From a virus, in IMG/VR virus record IMGVR_UViG_3300005441_000001, positions 1 through 53,170 of that record: a stretch of DNA of 53,170 bases; one strand, written 5' to 3'. The notes beneath the pieces are model-generated. The model was not told where the DNA came from. It worked only from the letters and a program-made list of their open reading frames with translations, and searched no databases. Of the stretch, positions 32,936-42,207 are shown in pieces. Each line of letters begins with the position of its first letter. Positions within the stretch are counted from its first letter, which is position 1. Position numbers and translations under genes: made by a program.

Positions 32936-34293
32936 TGGCCGGTGAGTCGTTTCAACAGTTGCTGGAAATGGGACAGTCTGGAAAGCGAACGTCCGTTGAG
33001 GGCGTTGGGCTGAACCAGGATATCGAGGAAGCTGAGGCGATTCAGCGGCACCAGCGGGATGTTCAAGTGGTTCGGAACAGGGAGAAGAAGATCACCGCTG
33101 AGGTAAACAAGAACATCGCCGAGCGCCAAAAGAACCGGGAGTTGTTCGGCACGGACGACCCGAAGAAGGTTGCGGCGATTAAGGCGACCGGCGCGTTCGA
33201 CCCTGACTTGGCGCAGAGAATGCAGATTGACCCTGAGGGGACTCGCGCGCAGGTTGATCGTGCGGTGGAGTTGAGCGGTCGCGGTGGCGTGCAGGAGGTT
33301 CCTGACGGTCCCCCGCCCGAGGCGCGGCAGTTTAGCGTTGGTACTGGGCGCGGTGGAGAGCGGTACTTTACGAACCTCTCGCCGGCTGAGCGGAAGCAGG
33401 AGCGTGAGGCGTCAGACGCGATTACCGGGCGGAAGACGAGTGCGCGGGCGTATGGGTTCCAGCCTTTCGAGCCGGGGCGCACGGGCGGCGGCGGTGAGGG
33501 TAGCGAGGGTGCGGTTACTGAGAAGCGGGTTGAGGATATCTTGTTCGAGGGACGGCTGGACCAAGCGCGGCAGATTGCTGAGCGTCCTGAGCGTCAGGAG
33601 AAGCAGGCGAAAGCGGTAACGGAAGTCTTCAACGATGTCTTCGAAAACTCGCCGGATATTCGTACCGCGCGGAAGACGATGGAAGAGATGTTCATGAGTG
33701 GCGAGGCGAAGAAGCGCGGCCTGTCGCTTGCGGATATCAAGTTCATCGACAAGACGCTACTCAAGCGCGGGAAGACTTCGATGGAGTTGACGAAGCCGGG
33801 GATTGATCGGTTGTTCTTCAAGCCGTGGGTGAAAGCGGGCGCGAAACCTGGGCAGGCTGCCGATCAAGCTGAGCCGGCGTCGGTTGTCAACCCTGGTGGC
33901 GGAACGACCGAGACGATGAAGCTCCAGCAGAAGAACATGCTGGCGACGAACGACGCGGCTGGCGGGATTGAAGAGACACTGCCGAAAGAGCAACCGACGA
34001 TGTACAAATACGCGAAGGGTGGCGCTGCGCCGAATCGCGGTGGTCGCGGGAAGCCCGGCATGAAAGGTGCTATTGAGGATGTTGGTGCGTTCCTCCAGGG
34101 AGAAGGTCGTGCAGGTTATGGTGAGTCCGGGCCTGTTGGTTTCGCGAAAGACGTTGCAGCTTTCTACGGCCCTCGGCTTCCTGGTGACATCTTGAGCGCA
34201 GTCGGCGGACTCGGCGCCGGGAAGATCGCCGCTCGTGCCGCGAAACCCCTGACGAAACTTCGGGCAATCGAAAACATGTTCGGTACCTTCTAA
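32935..34293 (+). CDS. 452-aa internal virion-like protein
   Basis: TAATG start. Charged, helical and low in hydrophobics (MAGESFQQLLEMGQSGKRTS), with Gly/Pro-rich stretches near 100-190 and a C-terminal Gly-rich segment with a small hydrophobic helix (LPGDILSAVGGLGAGKIAAR). Composition matches podovirus internal (ejection) proteins. It precedes the 1190-residue virion protein. Confidence 0.65.
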   Translation: MAGESFQQLLEMGQSGKRTSVEGVGLNQDIEEAEAIQRHQRDVQVVRNREKKITAEVNKNIAERQKNRELFGTDDPKKVAAIKATGAFDPDLAQRMQIDPEGTRAQVDRAVELSGRGGVQEVPDGPPPEARQFSVGTGRGGERYFTNLSPAERKQEREASDAITGRKTSARAYGFQPFEPGRTGGGGEGSEGAVTEKRVEDILFEGRLDQARQIAERPERQEKQAKAVTEVFNDVFENSPDIRTARKTMEEMFMSGEAKKRGLSLADIKFIDKTLLKRGKTSMELTKPGIDRLFFKPWVKAGAKPGQAADQAEPASVVNPGGGTTETMKLQQKNMLATNDAAGGIEETLPKEQPTMYKYAKGGAAPNRGGRGKPGMKGAIEDVGAFLQGEGRAGYGESGPVGFAKDVAAFYGPRLPGDILSAVGGLGAGKIAARAAKPLTKLRAIENMFGTF

Positions 34294-34303
34294 GAGGGAA
34301 TGA

Positions 34304-37300
34304 ATGCCTCTCCTATCAGAACTGCTCGACTACGTAGACCCCACCTTCGACGAGGAGCAAGACCCCGAAGCGTATGGTGAGAACCTACGCCAGCCTCTCG
34401 ACGTTGACGAGGAAGTCGGGCGCCGGACGATTCAAGCTGTACAGAACGATGTCGTAGGCCCGAGCGTTAGCGGCTTCTTCCAGAACCTCGGGGAGAACGT
34501 CGGGGAGTTCGCGACGGGTATGTTCGCAGCTGCGAGCTTCCCATTCCGTGAGCCGACGCGCGCGGCGCAAGCGTTGAAGTCGCCCATCGAGAGTGCGAAG
34601 TTCCTCGGCAGCGCGGTGATCCAGGGATACAAGGACTCGTATACCCCGAAGGAGGGAGAGTCCGTCCCAGGGATGATCCTGCGGCGGTTCTACGAGAAGC
34701 CTTTCGACTCGCTCATGGACGCGAGCATGCTCGCCCAGGTCGCTAGCGGCGGGGCCGGGTTGGCGGTACGCGCGGCGACGAGCGGCGTCAGGGGTGCGGC
34801 GCAGGGTGCGGCGGCTGCGGCTGCCCTGACCGAAGCGGCGGGGATGGAAGGGGCATCGGCGATCGCGGCCCGGCGCATCGCAGAGGCGGGCGGGCAGATG
34901 ACGCCCGAGTTGCACCTCGCGCAGCAGGCGGCCAGTGCGAACCGGGCGATCGATTTCTTCGATGCGCTGACGACCCGCGCCCAGCAGATTGACCCTATCA
35001 CGCTCGCGCAGAAGACCGGCACCGCGCTCCTAGAGACAGCCGCGCCCGACGTGATCGCTGCGATGCGCGCGACTTCGCGCATTACCGACTTCATCTCTGA
35101 GCGTACGTCAACGCTTAAGGCAGCGGAGCACCAGGCTGAGATGCTCACGCAGAGCGCGTTCAAGGACTTGAACCCGGCCGAGCGCGCGGTGATTCACCCG
35201 TACATCGCCGGGCGTGTGAACTTCGAACGCCCCGTGGGCGAGCAATTGATGACCCATACCGGCGAGTGGGTTCCAGTAAAGGGAGACGTTGTACGCCCGG
35301 ATGCGCTCGAAGCCGCGCGGCAGGCGTACCTTCCCATCCAAGAACAGCTCGAACAGCTTCGCGGCATGAGCGACGATCAGGTCTCGCGCACGATGGGCCA
35401 GAAGGCCATGAACGACGCGCGGACATTCCTCGGCGCGCAGTTCGACCCGGTTCACCCGCAGGTACAGGAGTACGTTGTTAACTCTGTACAGGAAGCGCTT
35501 ATCAAGAACAATGATGTACGGAAGTACCGCGCGACTGGGGAAATGCGCACGGCACTAGACATCGCCAAAGAGCGCAAGTGGCGTACCGAACTGGAAGATG
35601 CCGTCCGTTCCAATGAGTATGCATCGATCGCGGCAGCGGAGGCGGGCATCCCACGCCCCGTACAGACAACTCCAGAGGAAGCTCTGCAAGCTATGGGGCC
35701 GCAGGGCGGTGTCTATTTCCCGCATAGTGCTGAGACCTTTAACCGTGAACAGTCTACGATCGGGAACATTCTTACGAAGATGGGCGAGGCGTCCACCTAC
35801 AAAGAGAATCAATACGCGCTGTTCCGTAACGGTATCCTCGAACACCAAGACCCCGTAAAGGCCGTCCTCCGAGCGTATGCTACGTTCAACAAAGGACGTA
35901 CGTGGGTTCAGATGGCTACAGATGCTGCTGAGCAAGGGGTCAAGGAGGGTAGTGCGTTTCGTATGTCGCGGGACTGGAATCCCCACGTCGACCCAGATGT
36001 TATCAAGGGCACACATCAACCGTTCGAGCCCGGTCGTATGTTGACGGATCAGCTCGTCGAAGAGGAGGGTCAGCATATGTTGATCCGCCTTATGGAAACG
36101 ATGGAGGATATGCCGCCGACGCCACCGTCAGCCATGACGATCGACGCCGTTACCGCGCCACTCAAGTCAACCGCCGAAGGCCCGCTTGCGAAGGGCGGTC
36201 TTCCTGGCGCGACCCCGATCGCAAACCTTAACTTTACAGACATCATGCGGGGTCTCGCAGAAGGCGCAGATAAAGGCCCCGTCTATCGTTACAAAACGAT
36301 GATCCCTAAGTACAAAGTTCCGACCAGTATGGGCCACGCTTTTAAGGAGCTGCGCGATAGCATGCAGCCGCCCACGAACCCAATCATGCGCTACGTTGAC
36401 GGCGCGACGCAGTGGTGGAACTGGACGAACCTGAACGTGAAGGTCACACGGCTGACGAATAACATTATCGGTAACACTGCATTCGCGGCTATGCAAGGCG
36501 TTCACCCGTTTACGCCACGCGGCCTCCAAAGTCTCATAGCAACTGGTAAGGCACTCGGCGCAAAGGCCGGACTTACTAATAGTGAGAACGCACAGAAGCT
36601 CGCGAAGGTCTTCGATCTTCCCGGCATCCGAAGTGGGGGTCTTCAACTCGGCTTGGAACAAGCTACAGGCACTGTCGGTGATATAGTCCAGAAAGTCGGA
36701 TCGAAACGCGGTGTCTTGGGCAAAACACTTACCGCACCAATTCGTGGAGTAGGTCATTGGGCCTCCTTGATGGCTAAGGCTAACGCGAACATTGAAAGTG
36801 CCTACCGCGCGGCGTCGCTATTCTACGACCTCTCACCAAATGCGATCGAGCGTGCTCGTAAAATGTCCGGGCATATGTCGGACTCTCTTACGCTTGGCGA
36901 TAAGATCAACTCGTTCGCTGAGGCCGGTGGCGAGGTAACGATGAAGCTCCCTGAGTACCGAAACGCGCTTAAGCAAGTGAACCGCTACTTCAATAACTAT
37001 GACCGCACCACCCCATTCGAGCGGATGGTCACGCGGCGTGTCTTCCCGTACTACAAGTTCTTCAAGCATTCCACCGACCTTATCACCCGCTACCCGTTCG
37101 AGCACCCGCTCAAGAGCGCCGTCGCGCGCCAGGTCGGCGCCGCCGCCCTCCGTGACGTGAAGGAAACGGTCGAGCAGTATGGGCTCAAGTGGGAGGATGT
37201 TCCGGCGCAGATGCGCGATTCGCTCCCGATCTTCCGCACTGAGAACCCTGAGACGGGCGAGCCGGTCGTATGGATGTACAACACGAAAGGCCCGAACCCC

Positions 37301-37876
37301 TTCTCGCAGATGAATGGGTACGCTAGCGAGCAGGTCTTGCAGATGCTGAACCCGGTTATCAAAGTTGCCCTGGAGCGGGCGACCGGCGTCAATCTGTTCA
37401 CGCGTGAGCGGTATCGTGGGGCGATCTCGTCGTTCACTGGGCGCGAAGTTGACCCCGATACGGGGGCGATCGTCGACAGTTTCAACCACCCGTCGTATGG
37501 TGAAGCCTTCCTGCGATCCTTCTGGCCCTATCAAACCGTTCGTGAACTCGTCCAGCAAGGACGCGTACCAACGGATACCGCCTCGCTCCTCGCGATGGCG
37601 ACGAACGCGCCCAACGCGTGGCAGTACGACGAACGCGGTTTCCCAGTCCGCAAGCCGACACTCTCGCGCGTCCAGGCACTCGGTCGGTTCGTGGGCGCCG
37701 TGCCTGCACCACTTGAGAAGCCCACTGAGGAGCAGCGCGCGAGCCGGAAGGGCGTTGTGAATACGCAGCTTAATAACCTCTATCAGCGCTATCCTGAGAA
37801 GCGGAGCGCGATCCTAACAGCCCTGGAAGAAACGGCAGAGGATGTGGCTCTGGAGTACGAGCGCAATGGTGAGTAA
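34304..37876 (+). CDS. Large internal virion protein, 1190 aa
   Basis: The longest gene. The acidic N-terminus (MPLLSELLDYVDPTFDEEQD) is followed by Ala-rich helices near 150-250, a long helical core, and a region near 895-935 (RVFPYYKFFKHSTDLITRYP) typical of giant internal virion proteins that are ejected with the DNA. C-terminal YNTKGPNPFSQMNGYASEQV recurs in this kind of protein. No protease or transglycosylase motif was recognised. SD GAGGG, and the stop overlaps the next gene. Confidence 0.75.
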   Translation: MPLLSELLDYVDPTFDEEQDPEAYGENLRQPLDVDEEVGRRTIQAVQNDVVGPSVSGFFQNLGENVGEFATGMFAAASFPFREPTRAAQALKSPIESAKFLGSAVIQGYKDSYTPKEGESVPGMILRRFYEKPFDSLMDASMLAQVASGGAGLAVRAATSGVRGAAQGAAAAAALTEAAGMEGASAIAARRIAEAGGQMTPELHLAQQAASANRAIDFFDALTTRAQQIDPITLAQKTGTALLETAAPDVIAAMRATSRITDFISERTSTLKAAEHQAEMLTQSAFKDLNPAERAVIHPYIAGRVNFERPVGEQLMTHTGEWVPVKGDVVRPDALEAARQAYLPIQEQLEQLRGMSDDQVSRTMGQKAMNDARTFLGAQFDPVHPQVQEYVVNSVQEALIKNNDVRKYRATGEMRTALDIAKERKWRTELEDAVRSNEYASIAAAEAGIPRPVQTTPEEALQAMGPQGGVYFPHSAETFNREQSTIGNILTKMGEASTYKENQYALFRNGILEHQDPVKAVLRAYATFNKGRTWVQMATDAAEQGVKEGSAFRMSRDWNPHVDPDVIKGTHQPFEPGRMLTDQLVEEEGQHMLIRLMETMEDMPPTPPSAMTIDAVTAPLKSTAEGPLAKGGLPGATPIANLNFTDIMRGLAEGADKGPVYRYKTMIPKYKVPTSMGHAFKELRDSMQPPTNPIMRYVDGATQWWNWTNLNVKVTRLTNNIIGNTAFAAMQGVHPFTPRGLQSLIATGKALGAKAGLTNSENAQKLAKVFDLPGIRSGGLQLGLEQATGTVGDIVQKVGSKRGVLGKTLTAPIRGVGHWASLMAKANANIESAYRAASLFYDLSPNAIERARKMSGHMSDSLTLGDKINSFAEAGGEVTMKLPEYRNALKQVNRYFNNYDRTTPFERMVTRRVFPYYKFFKHSTDLITRYPFEHPLKSAVARQVGAAALRDVKETVEQYGLKWEDVPAQMRDSLPIFRTENPETGEPVVWMYNTKGPNPFSQMNGYASEQVLQMLNPVIKVALERATGVNLFTRERYRGAISSFTGREVDPDTGAIVDSFNHPSYGEAFLRSFWPYQTVRELVQQGRVPTDTASLLAMATNAPNAWQYDERGFPVRKPTLSRVQALGRFVGAVPAPLEKPTEEQRASRKGVVNTQLNNLYQRYPEKRSAILTALEETAEDVALEYERNGE

Positions 37877-38072
37877 CTGCCCGACGCACGGCGCCACACT
37901 TCGCGCATTGACGTGTCCTGTAAACGATTGCCCGAAGGGAACGAAGGCGCGTGCTGTTCTCGATCATGGTATGACGTGGACGAAGTGTCTTAGTCGCGAT
38001 GGGCAGTGGAGTTGGAAGGTCGTGCGGACCAAAGGGCGTTGTATCCCGTGCGAAAAGTCGCGCAGACGGTAG
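37866..38072 (+). CDS. 68-aa Cys-rich protein
   Basis: The ATG at 37866 lies within the end of the preceding gene. MVSNCPTHGATLRALTCPVN has paired Cys (CPTHG, CPVNDCP) and later CL and CIPC, likely one or two zinc sites. The end is basic (CEKSRRR). Function unknown. Confidence 0.6.
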   Translation: MVSNCPTHGATLRALTCPVNDCPKGTKARAVLDHGMTWTKCLSRDGQWSWKVVRTKGRCIPCEKSRRR

Positions 38073-38158
38073 GCGGCGTCATCCTTCTCGGGCTGGCTTT
38101 CGCGCAGTGGTTGTTCGCGCTCGCGGAGTTTGAGCGTCAACGTCGCGCTTGTAGATGA
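38048..38158 (+). CDS. 36-aa single-TM peptide
   Basis: A GTG start. MRKVAQTVGGVILLGLAFAQ then WLFALAEFERQRRACR: one TM helix and a basic tail. It is the last rightward gene and overlaps the convergent gene by 80 bases, so it is uncertain. It could be a spanin or holin-related peptide. Confidence 0.4.
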   Translation: MRKVAQTVGGVILLGLAFAQWLFALAEFERQRRACR

Positions 38159-38462
38159 CGGGACCGCGAATAACGCGGATCGCTTCAACCCAACCCCACG
38201 GGATACACATGAAGTTCTCTACCATTGCCTCATCATCTTTAGAAGCTGGCGCATCGTAAAGTGACGCAAGCACCACCTTCGCCTCACGCCCCTCAGTGGC
38301 AACATACACGAGGCGACCGTCGCTCGCTCGTTTGTGCATGAGGGTAGCACGCTTGCCAACCTCAGGTATTGTGCAAGCGAAAGTGTTATCAGAGGCCGCG
38401 TCGGTCCACGTAACTTGGACATAGATTGGTTCCTTCTTCGGGTCGCACGTCCATTCAATCAT
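38079..38462 (-). CDS. 127-aa hypothetical protein
   Basis: MIEWTCDPKKEPIYVQVTWT starts a protein with beta-rich N-terminal half and a basic, disordered tail (TPRARTTTARKPAREG). The ATG at 38462 overlaps the preceding stop region (TGATGATTGA); a GTG at 38465 is possible. It is the last leftward gene, ending convergently with the late block. Confidence 0.65.
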   Translation of the reverse strand: MIEWTCDPKKEPIYVQVTWTDAASDNTFACTIPEVGKRATLMHKRASDGRLVYVATEGREAKVVLASLYDAPASKDDEAMVENFMCIPWGWVEAIRVIRGPVIYKRDVDAQTPRARTTTARKPAREG

Positions 38463-38637
38463 CACACATCCAATCCATGAAGTGGTGGCCGCAGAGTAAG
38501 CAGAACGGCATTAGGTCACGATCCCCTTCCGCATCTTCGCTCTGAACTTCGACGCGCGCATGTGCTTCGCGAGCTTCACGCGATGATCTTCGCATAGTGG
38601 ACATACCCCATTGATGCGCCACCGCCCGGTGGCACAT
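38455..38637 (-). CDS. 60-aa protein with CxxC
   Basis: MCHRAVAHQWGMSTMRRSSR then an acidic segment and CLLCGHHFMDW. The CxxCGHH end suggests a partial zinc site. No SD was seen, so the start is uncertain. Function unknown. Confidence 0.45.
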   Translation of the reverse strand: MCHRAVAHQWGMSTMRRSSREAREAHARVEVQSEDAEGDRDLMPFCLLCGHHFMDWMCDD

Positions 38638-38662
38638 TGGTGCGTATAAGGCTTGAGCGCTA

Positions 38663-38788
38663 TTACTTTACCCACGGAAGTTTACTTCCACGGAGAACGT
38701 CGGCGCATACGCAGATGATACCTAGGATGATAACCCCGATCCCGAAGGCGGCGAAAGCAACAACCCACCAGTGCCACCAGACGCTCAC
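38663..38788 (-). CDS. 41-aa single-TM protein
   Basis: A GTG at 38788 with SD AGGA; an overlapping ATG at 38794 is possible. MSVWWHWWVVAFAAFGIGVI is a Trp-rich membrane helix, then ILGIICVCADVLRGSKLPWV. It overlaps the end of the phosphoesterase gene. A small inner-membrane peptide of unknown role. Confidence 0.55.
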   Translation of the reverse strand: MSVWWHWWVVAFAAFGIGVIILGIICVCADVLRGSKLPWVK

Positions 38789-39540
38789 AACCATTTCCTC
38801 AGAAGGTACTCAAGCGACACTTCCATGAGCGAGTAGTTCCCGCGTTTGACCTCGTGCTTCATGAGCACCCCCCGCCAATACGTCGTTCCCTGCGGCGTCA
38901 TATACTCCTCATCATGCTGGTAAAACGATCCTGCAATAACCCCACGCATGCTGCCAGTACCAATCGGCTGAATGTGGACATCAAGGCCAGGCTTATGTCC
39001 AGCCGTGCAGGAGCGCATCTCCCGCAGTACCTGAGTACGTGCATTGGCAGCTCCGAATTTCGTGTTAACGACACGTCCGTTAGCTCCTTTCACGAAGAGG
39101 TGGCAGTAGGCGATCCCGTCGATGACGACTGGCTGGAGGTAAGGGTGGTAATCCCAACCCATCTTTGTAGCAAAGTCACCCGGCATTTCCACCGCGCCTT
39201 GAAGTGTAGGCTGCATCTCGACGAGTCGGTGCGCTCTCGCTTCATGGTTGCCTTCGGTGAATACGAGCCGGGGCCGGTACTTCTTCACACCCATCCACGG
39301 GCGCATGAGAAGTTCCAGCGCATCGTTGCCTGCTTTGATGTCGCCTGCGTAACGGCGAGTGGTTACGTCAGCAAGGTCACGATCGTAGATACAAAGCGAC
39401 TTCATGTCATACCAGTCACCCGCGATGACGATAACGTCGGGGCGCCAGTGCGCGATGTAGTTCCCGAGTGCGGCGATGTGGTTCGTGCGGACGCCGGGTT
39501 GGATTTGCGTATCAGGGATAAAGAGGTGGCGTTTAGGCAT
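38785..39540 (-). CDS. Calcineurin-like metallophosphoesterase
   Basis: 251 residues. Metal-binding motifs are DTQ near residue 9, GDWYD near 42-46, GNHEAR near 97-102, and a later GH. The family hydrolyses phosphomono- or diesters. Here it could process nucleotides or nucleic-acid ends. It is coupled (TAATG) to the dATP/dGTP diphosphohydrolase-like gene upstream. The second phosphoesterase of this genome (52506-53033) is a different branch. Confidence 0.82.
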   Translation of the reverse strand: MPKRHLFIPDTQIQPGVRTNHIAALGNYIAHWRPDVIVIAGDWYDMKSLCIYDRDLADVTTRRYAGDIKAGNDALELLMRPWMGVKKYRPRLVFTEGNHEARAHRLVEMQPTLQGAVEMPGDFATKMGWDYHPYLQPVVIDGIAYCHLFVKGANGRVVNTKFGAANARTQVLREMRSCTAGHKPGLDVHIQPIGTGSMRGVIAGSFYQHDEEYMTPQGTTYWRGVLMKHEVKRGNYSLMEVSLEYLLRKWL

Positions 39541-39980
39541 TAATCCACCCACCGCGCTCGGTAAGCGATTTGTCTATGAATGTCGGCGGCTCGCTTATCG
39601 AGCTGCTTTGCTACTTCATCTTGCAAATTCGAAACCGCTGGCGGTATCTCTCCTGTCTCCCGTACCTGCTTCTGCGCATCTGCCTCGTCATCTTTCTCAA
39701 GCTGCATGTCATACCACATGAGCGCGAAGGCGCACCAGGCGACGCTCGCGTAGTGGCGCTGGCCGTCCTCAGGGTCGCGCGCTTCGCCAGCGCGTGCCGC
39801 CTCAGCGTGGCGCATGAGCGCAGCCTCGATACGGTGTCGCTCTAGACCATTCTTCCAGTTATCGTCGGCGTACTTGCGCGAGCCGAGGGTGTAAACGTGC
39901 GCGAGTTCCTTCAAACACTCGGGAGGGATCAGGTCATACCGCAACTTCCCTTGATCGTTCTTCTTCGCGTCGCTGCTCAT
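39540..39980 (-). CDS. dATP/dGTP diphosphohydrolase-like protein
   Basis: KKNDQGKLRYDLIPPECLKE and YTLGSRKYADDNWKNG are the signature of the phage dATP/dGTP diphosphohydrolase N-terminal family (PF18909), seen in dNTP-pool enzymes and related proteins of Z-genome phages. A middle helical part carries HRIEAALMRHAEA. No PurZ is present, so no 2-aminoadenine pathway is indicated. SD AAGGAGG. It lies between two nucleoside-transferase-like genes and the phosphoesterase, a nucleotide-metabolism cluster. Confidence 0.8.
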   Translation of the reverse strand: MSSDAKKNDQGKLRYDLIPPECLKELAHVYTLGSRKYADDNWKNGLERHRIEAALMRHAEAARAGEARDPEDGQRHYASVAWCAFALMWYDMQLEKDDEADAQKQVRETGEIPPAVSNLQDEVAKQLDKRAADIHRQIAYRARWVD

Positions 39981-40402
39981 GCTACCTCCTTCACAGTTGG
40001 ACCGTGCATTCGTGGATACTCTTCAACGAGAATCGGATTACGCTCGTCTTTATCAAAGTGAGCGCTGAAAATTCGTAGGCCAGTACGCTCAGCAATATGA
40101 CGCTCGTCACGCGCACCACTTGAATTCTCCCAACCTGGGAGCATAACAATACCATCGCATTCCATAAGGTTATGGAAATCCCAGCGCAGTACATCTGCGA
40201 GATTAAACTCTGGGCAGGCATCGGTATCACCAGTTGCGTATCCAGGCCATGTTGAGATATCTGGATAAGTTGTCGCGTCGTGTTCAGCGGGGTTCACAAC
40301 TACGAAGCCAAGGTTTCGTAGCGCTCTTGCGGCGGTATTAAAAAGCGGGAAATTGAAGTATGGATGCCCTTTCATTGGACCGGCAAGATACACCTTCATC
40401 AT
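39977..40402 (-). CDS. DUF4406 nucleoside-deoxyribosyltransferase-like protein
   Basis: 141 residues. [20 protein letters not shown] matches the DUF4406 start, with a Rossmann-like fold related to nucleoside 2-deoxyribosyltransferase. A DxxCDGIVMLPGW-like segment (MECDGIVMLPGWENSSGARD) forms the likely active-site loop. The start overlaps the stop of the upstream paralog-like gene (ATGA). Probable nucleoside or nucleotide-sugar chemistry; the exact reaction is unknown. Confidence 0.8.
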   Translation of the reverse strand: MMKVYLAGPMKGHPYFNFPLFNTAARALRNLGFVVVNPAEHDATTYPDISTWPGYATGDTDACPEFNLADVLRWDFHNLMECDGIVMLPGWENSSGARDERHIAERTGLRIFSAHFDKDERNPILVEEYPRMHGPTVKEVA

Positions 40403-40824
40403 TTCACTACCTCCTTGTGTAGCGCGACGAGTAGACTACCGAGAGTAGTGAACACGCCGTTTGCAAAGTTGTACATCACGTCGTAGCGCTCTGGGTCTTG
40501 GTCGAAGAGGACGTAACCGCGTTTCCCCTGGCCGAGCGCCCAGCCTAGTTCGAGGTGGCCGGACTTCCCGGCGGGGAGCATGAGTACAGCTGCGTTGCAT
40601 TGCTCTAGGAACTTACGATCGAAGTTGAAGACATGCTGAGCAGCGTGGCCGCGTAGTGCCTCGCCGATGGTGTGACCGCGTGCGTTTTCATACTCCTGCC
40701 AGTGGTCGTCGGCGCGCGGGCCGGCTGCGTACCAGTCGTCGAAGACCTCGAAGCCCTCGGCGCGGAGCGCGGTTGCGAGAATCGGTACCTGCTGGTTACG
40801 AAGAGAACCGATTAGGTATATCAA
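40399..40824 (-). CDS. Nucleoside 2-deoxyribosyltransferase-like protein
   Basis: A TTG start in a TTGA overlap with the preceding gene. [34 protein letters not shown] and [20 protein letters not shown] are motifs of the deoxyribosyltransferase family (substrate loop and catalytic Glu in HLELGW). With DUF4406 next to it, this phage has two such folds in a row. It may salvage bases or alter signalling nucleotides. Confidence 0.8.
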   Translation of the reverse strand: MIYLIGSLRNQQVPILATALRAEGFEVFDDWYAAGPRADDHWQEYENARGHTIGEALRGHAAQHVFNFDRKFLEQCNAAVLMLPAGKSGHLELGWALGQGKRGYVLFDQDPERYDVMYNFANGVFTTLGSLLVALHKEVVK

Positions 40825-41069
40825 ATGTATACATCTCCGTTCTTGTTCATCTTCGAGTCTTCGTACGGGGCCGCGATCCGCCGATAGAGTTCTAGTTTAG
40901 CACATTCGAGGACGCCGATCACTTCGTTTAACGCAGCGTAATCAATTCGAGCAACCCGAAGATACGTGTTAATCATTTTACTTATCGCGTAGTTAAGTTC
41001 TCCAGCTGTTCCTGGGGAATGAAAACCGCTATCAATAACTTCACGCGCTTGTTGAGAAATGTAAGGCAT
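40821..41069 (-). CDS. 82-aa hypothetical helical protein
   Basis: [20 protein letters not shown] is similar to a small phage family (DUF6899-like) with a [15 protein letters not shown] helix and a charged end ([14 protein letters not shown]). SD GGAGG before the ATG at 41069. It couples to both neighbours by TGATG and TTGA overlaps. Confidence 0.7.
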   Translation of the reverse strand: MPYISQQAREVIDSGFHSPGTAGELNYAISKMINTYLRVARIDYAALNEVIGVLECAKLELYRRIAAPYEDSKMNKNGDVYI

Positions 41070-42091
41070 CACGCTCCTCCTTCTGGTCGTTGCACAACTG
41101 TATAGACTATGATAGAGCCGACTTCGTAGCGCCTGACTTTCCCCGTGGCGACAGCCGCATCGAGGCGCTGCCGTAGCGTGCGATCATTATGCTGCTCGTC
41201 ATGTAAGTTCCACTTCTCCCGCAGCGCTTCAATCAAGGGTAACTCAGCTAAGTCCTCTGTCAAGCAGGAGATTACATCGTCGGTGTACTCGTTCTCCTGC
41301 GTATAACGCTCGAACCAGAAGGTGTCTTCGTTCAAGCGCACACGGAAGGGTTCCATCTGCTTACCGTAGCGGGCCGTGCAGGAGAACTTCGCAGTTGGCC
41401 CGCTCTTGCGTTTCATTGCTGAAAGCGACCAGATAGAGTCAGGATCAGCGGTAAGGCGATTTGCCCCGCGACTACGTTGGTGCGCAGGGCGACCACTATT
41501 TGCCTCCCCCATCTTCGAGTCATGGTGGACAACGATAACACTACACCCAGGATCGTCCCGCAGTTTGAGCAGTGGAGCCAGGCCCCGCCCAACAGCAACG
41601 TTTGAGTTTTCGTCTTCCGTGAGCATATGGGCAAGTGGATCGACGACCACAATATCCGGTTTAAAGATTCGTATTTTTCGGCGAAGCCACATACGAGAGA
41701 TAGGGTTCGAGAGCGTAACGGCCCTATAACCGTTGATGGCAATTGCCGAAGCCTGCGTCTCACTTAGATCGCCCCGGCGTAGCATCTCTTGGAAGCGTTC
41801 GTAGATCGCGCGCATGTGGACTTCGCATTGTAGGATAAGAGTACGAAAGCCACCAGTCCGCAGTGCGATGCCAAGGAACTCGGCATCCGCTCGGGCACCC
41901 GCGACCGCGAGGTTCAACGTGAACATCGACTTCCCCATCTTCTCGCTCGCGTGAACCATAACGAACGACTTCTCCTGCAACAGCCCGTTGTCCCTCCCGC
42001 CCCATATGAACGGTACCTCCGGTGGTGGACTTTGGCGTAGCTCCTGTAGCGTGATCCACTTGAATGGGTCTTTCGTTGGGTCTATACTCAT
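41069..42091 (-). CDS. RecA-fold ATPase, candidate replicative helicase
   Basis: 340 residues from the ATG at 42091, chosen because it overlaps the TGA of the upstream ribbon gene (ATGA). Walker [10 protein letters not shown] (47-55), Walker B DIVVVD (146-151), and VIVVHHDSK near 185-193, which fits RepA/DnaB-like ATPases of the AAA_25 type. The C-terminal 100 residues look like a winged helix ([20 protein letters not shown]). It lies just after the polymerase genes and no other helicase is seen, so it is the likely replication helicase. No primase is recognised. Confidence 0.78.
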   Translation of the reverse strand: MSIDPTKDPFKWITLQELRQSPPPEVPFIWGGRDNGLLQEKSFVMVHASEKMGKSMFTLNLAVAGARADAEFLGIALRTGGFRTLILQCEVHMRAIYERFQEMLRRGDLSETQASAIAINGYRAVTLSNPISRMWLRRKIRIFKPDIVVVDPLAHMLTEDENSNVAVGRGLAPLLKLRDDPGCSVIVVHHDSKMGEANSGRPAHQRSRGANRLTADPDSIWSLSAMKRKSGPTAKFSCTARYGKQMEPFRVRLNEDTFWFERYTQENEYTDDVISCLTEDLAELPLIEALREKWNLHDEQHNDRTLRQRLDAAVATGKVRRYEVGSIIVYTVVQRPEGGA

Positions 42092-42207
42092 TCGTCGTAT
42101 GAATACCAGTATTCCATAAGGAAACCGCAAAAGACACAAGGGCGCGCACTACCTTTACTATGTGCGACAACATTACACCTTCTACATACATAGCTGTGAA
42201 CTTTCAC
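42088..42207 (-). CDS. 39-aa zinc-ribbon peptide
   Basis: A GTG start overlapping the polymerase stop (GTGA) and a TGA overlapping the ATPase start (ATGA). MKVHSYVCRRCNVVAHSKGS then CVFCGF: a compact CxxC-CxxC ribbon. The two overlaps give strong context support. It may assist the polymerase or helicase. Confidence 0.7.
   Translation of the reverse strand: MKVHSYVCRRCNVVAHSKGSARPCVFCGFLMEYWYSYDE

Noticed and set aside
39540-39980. Evidence of a 2-aminoadenine (Z) genome
   Set aside because: Only the dATP/dGTP diphosphohydrolase-like protein is present; no PurZ-type adenylosuccinate synthetase or DpoZ-type polymerase was recognised.
41760-42191. Minus-strand frame over the ATPase gene start
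   Set aside because: Overlaps the ATPase Walker A region in another frame; the GTGA and ATGA chain of polymerase, ribbon peptide and ATPase explains the DNA better.
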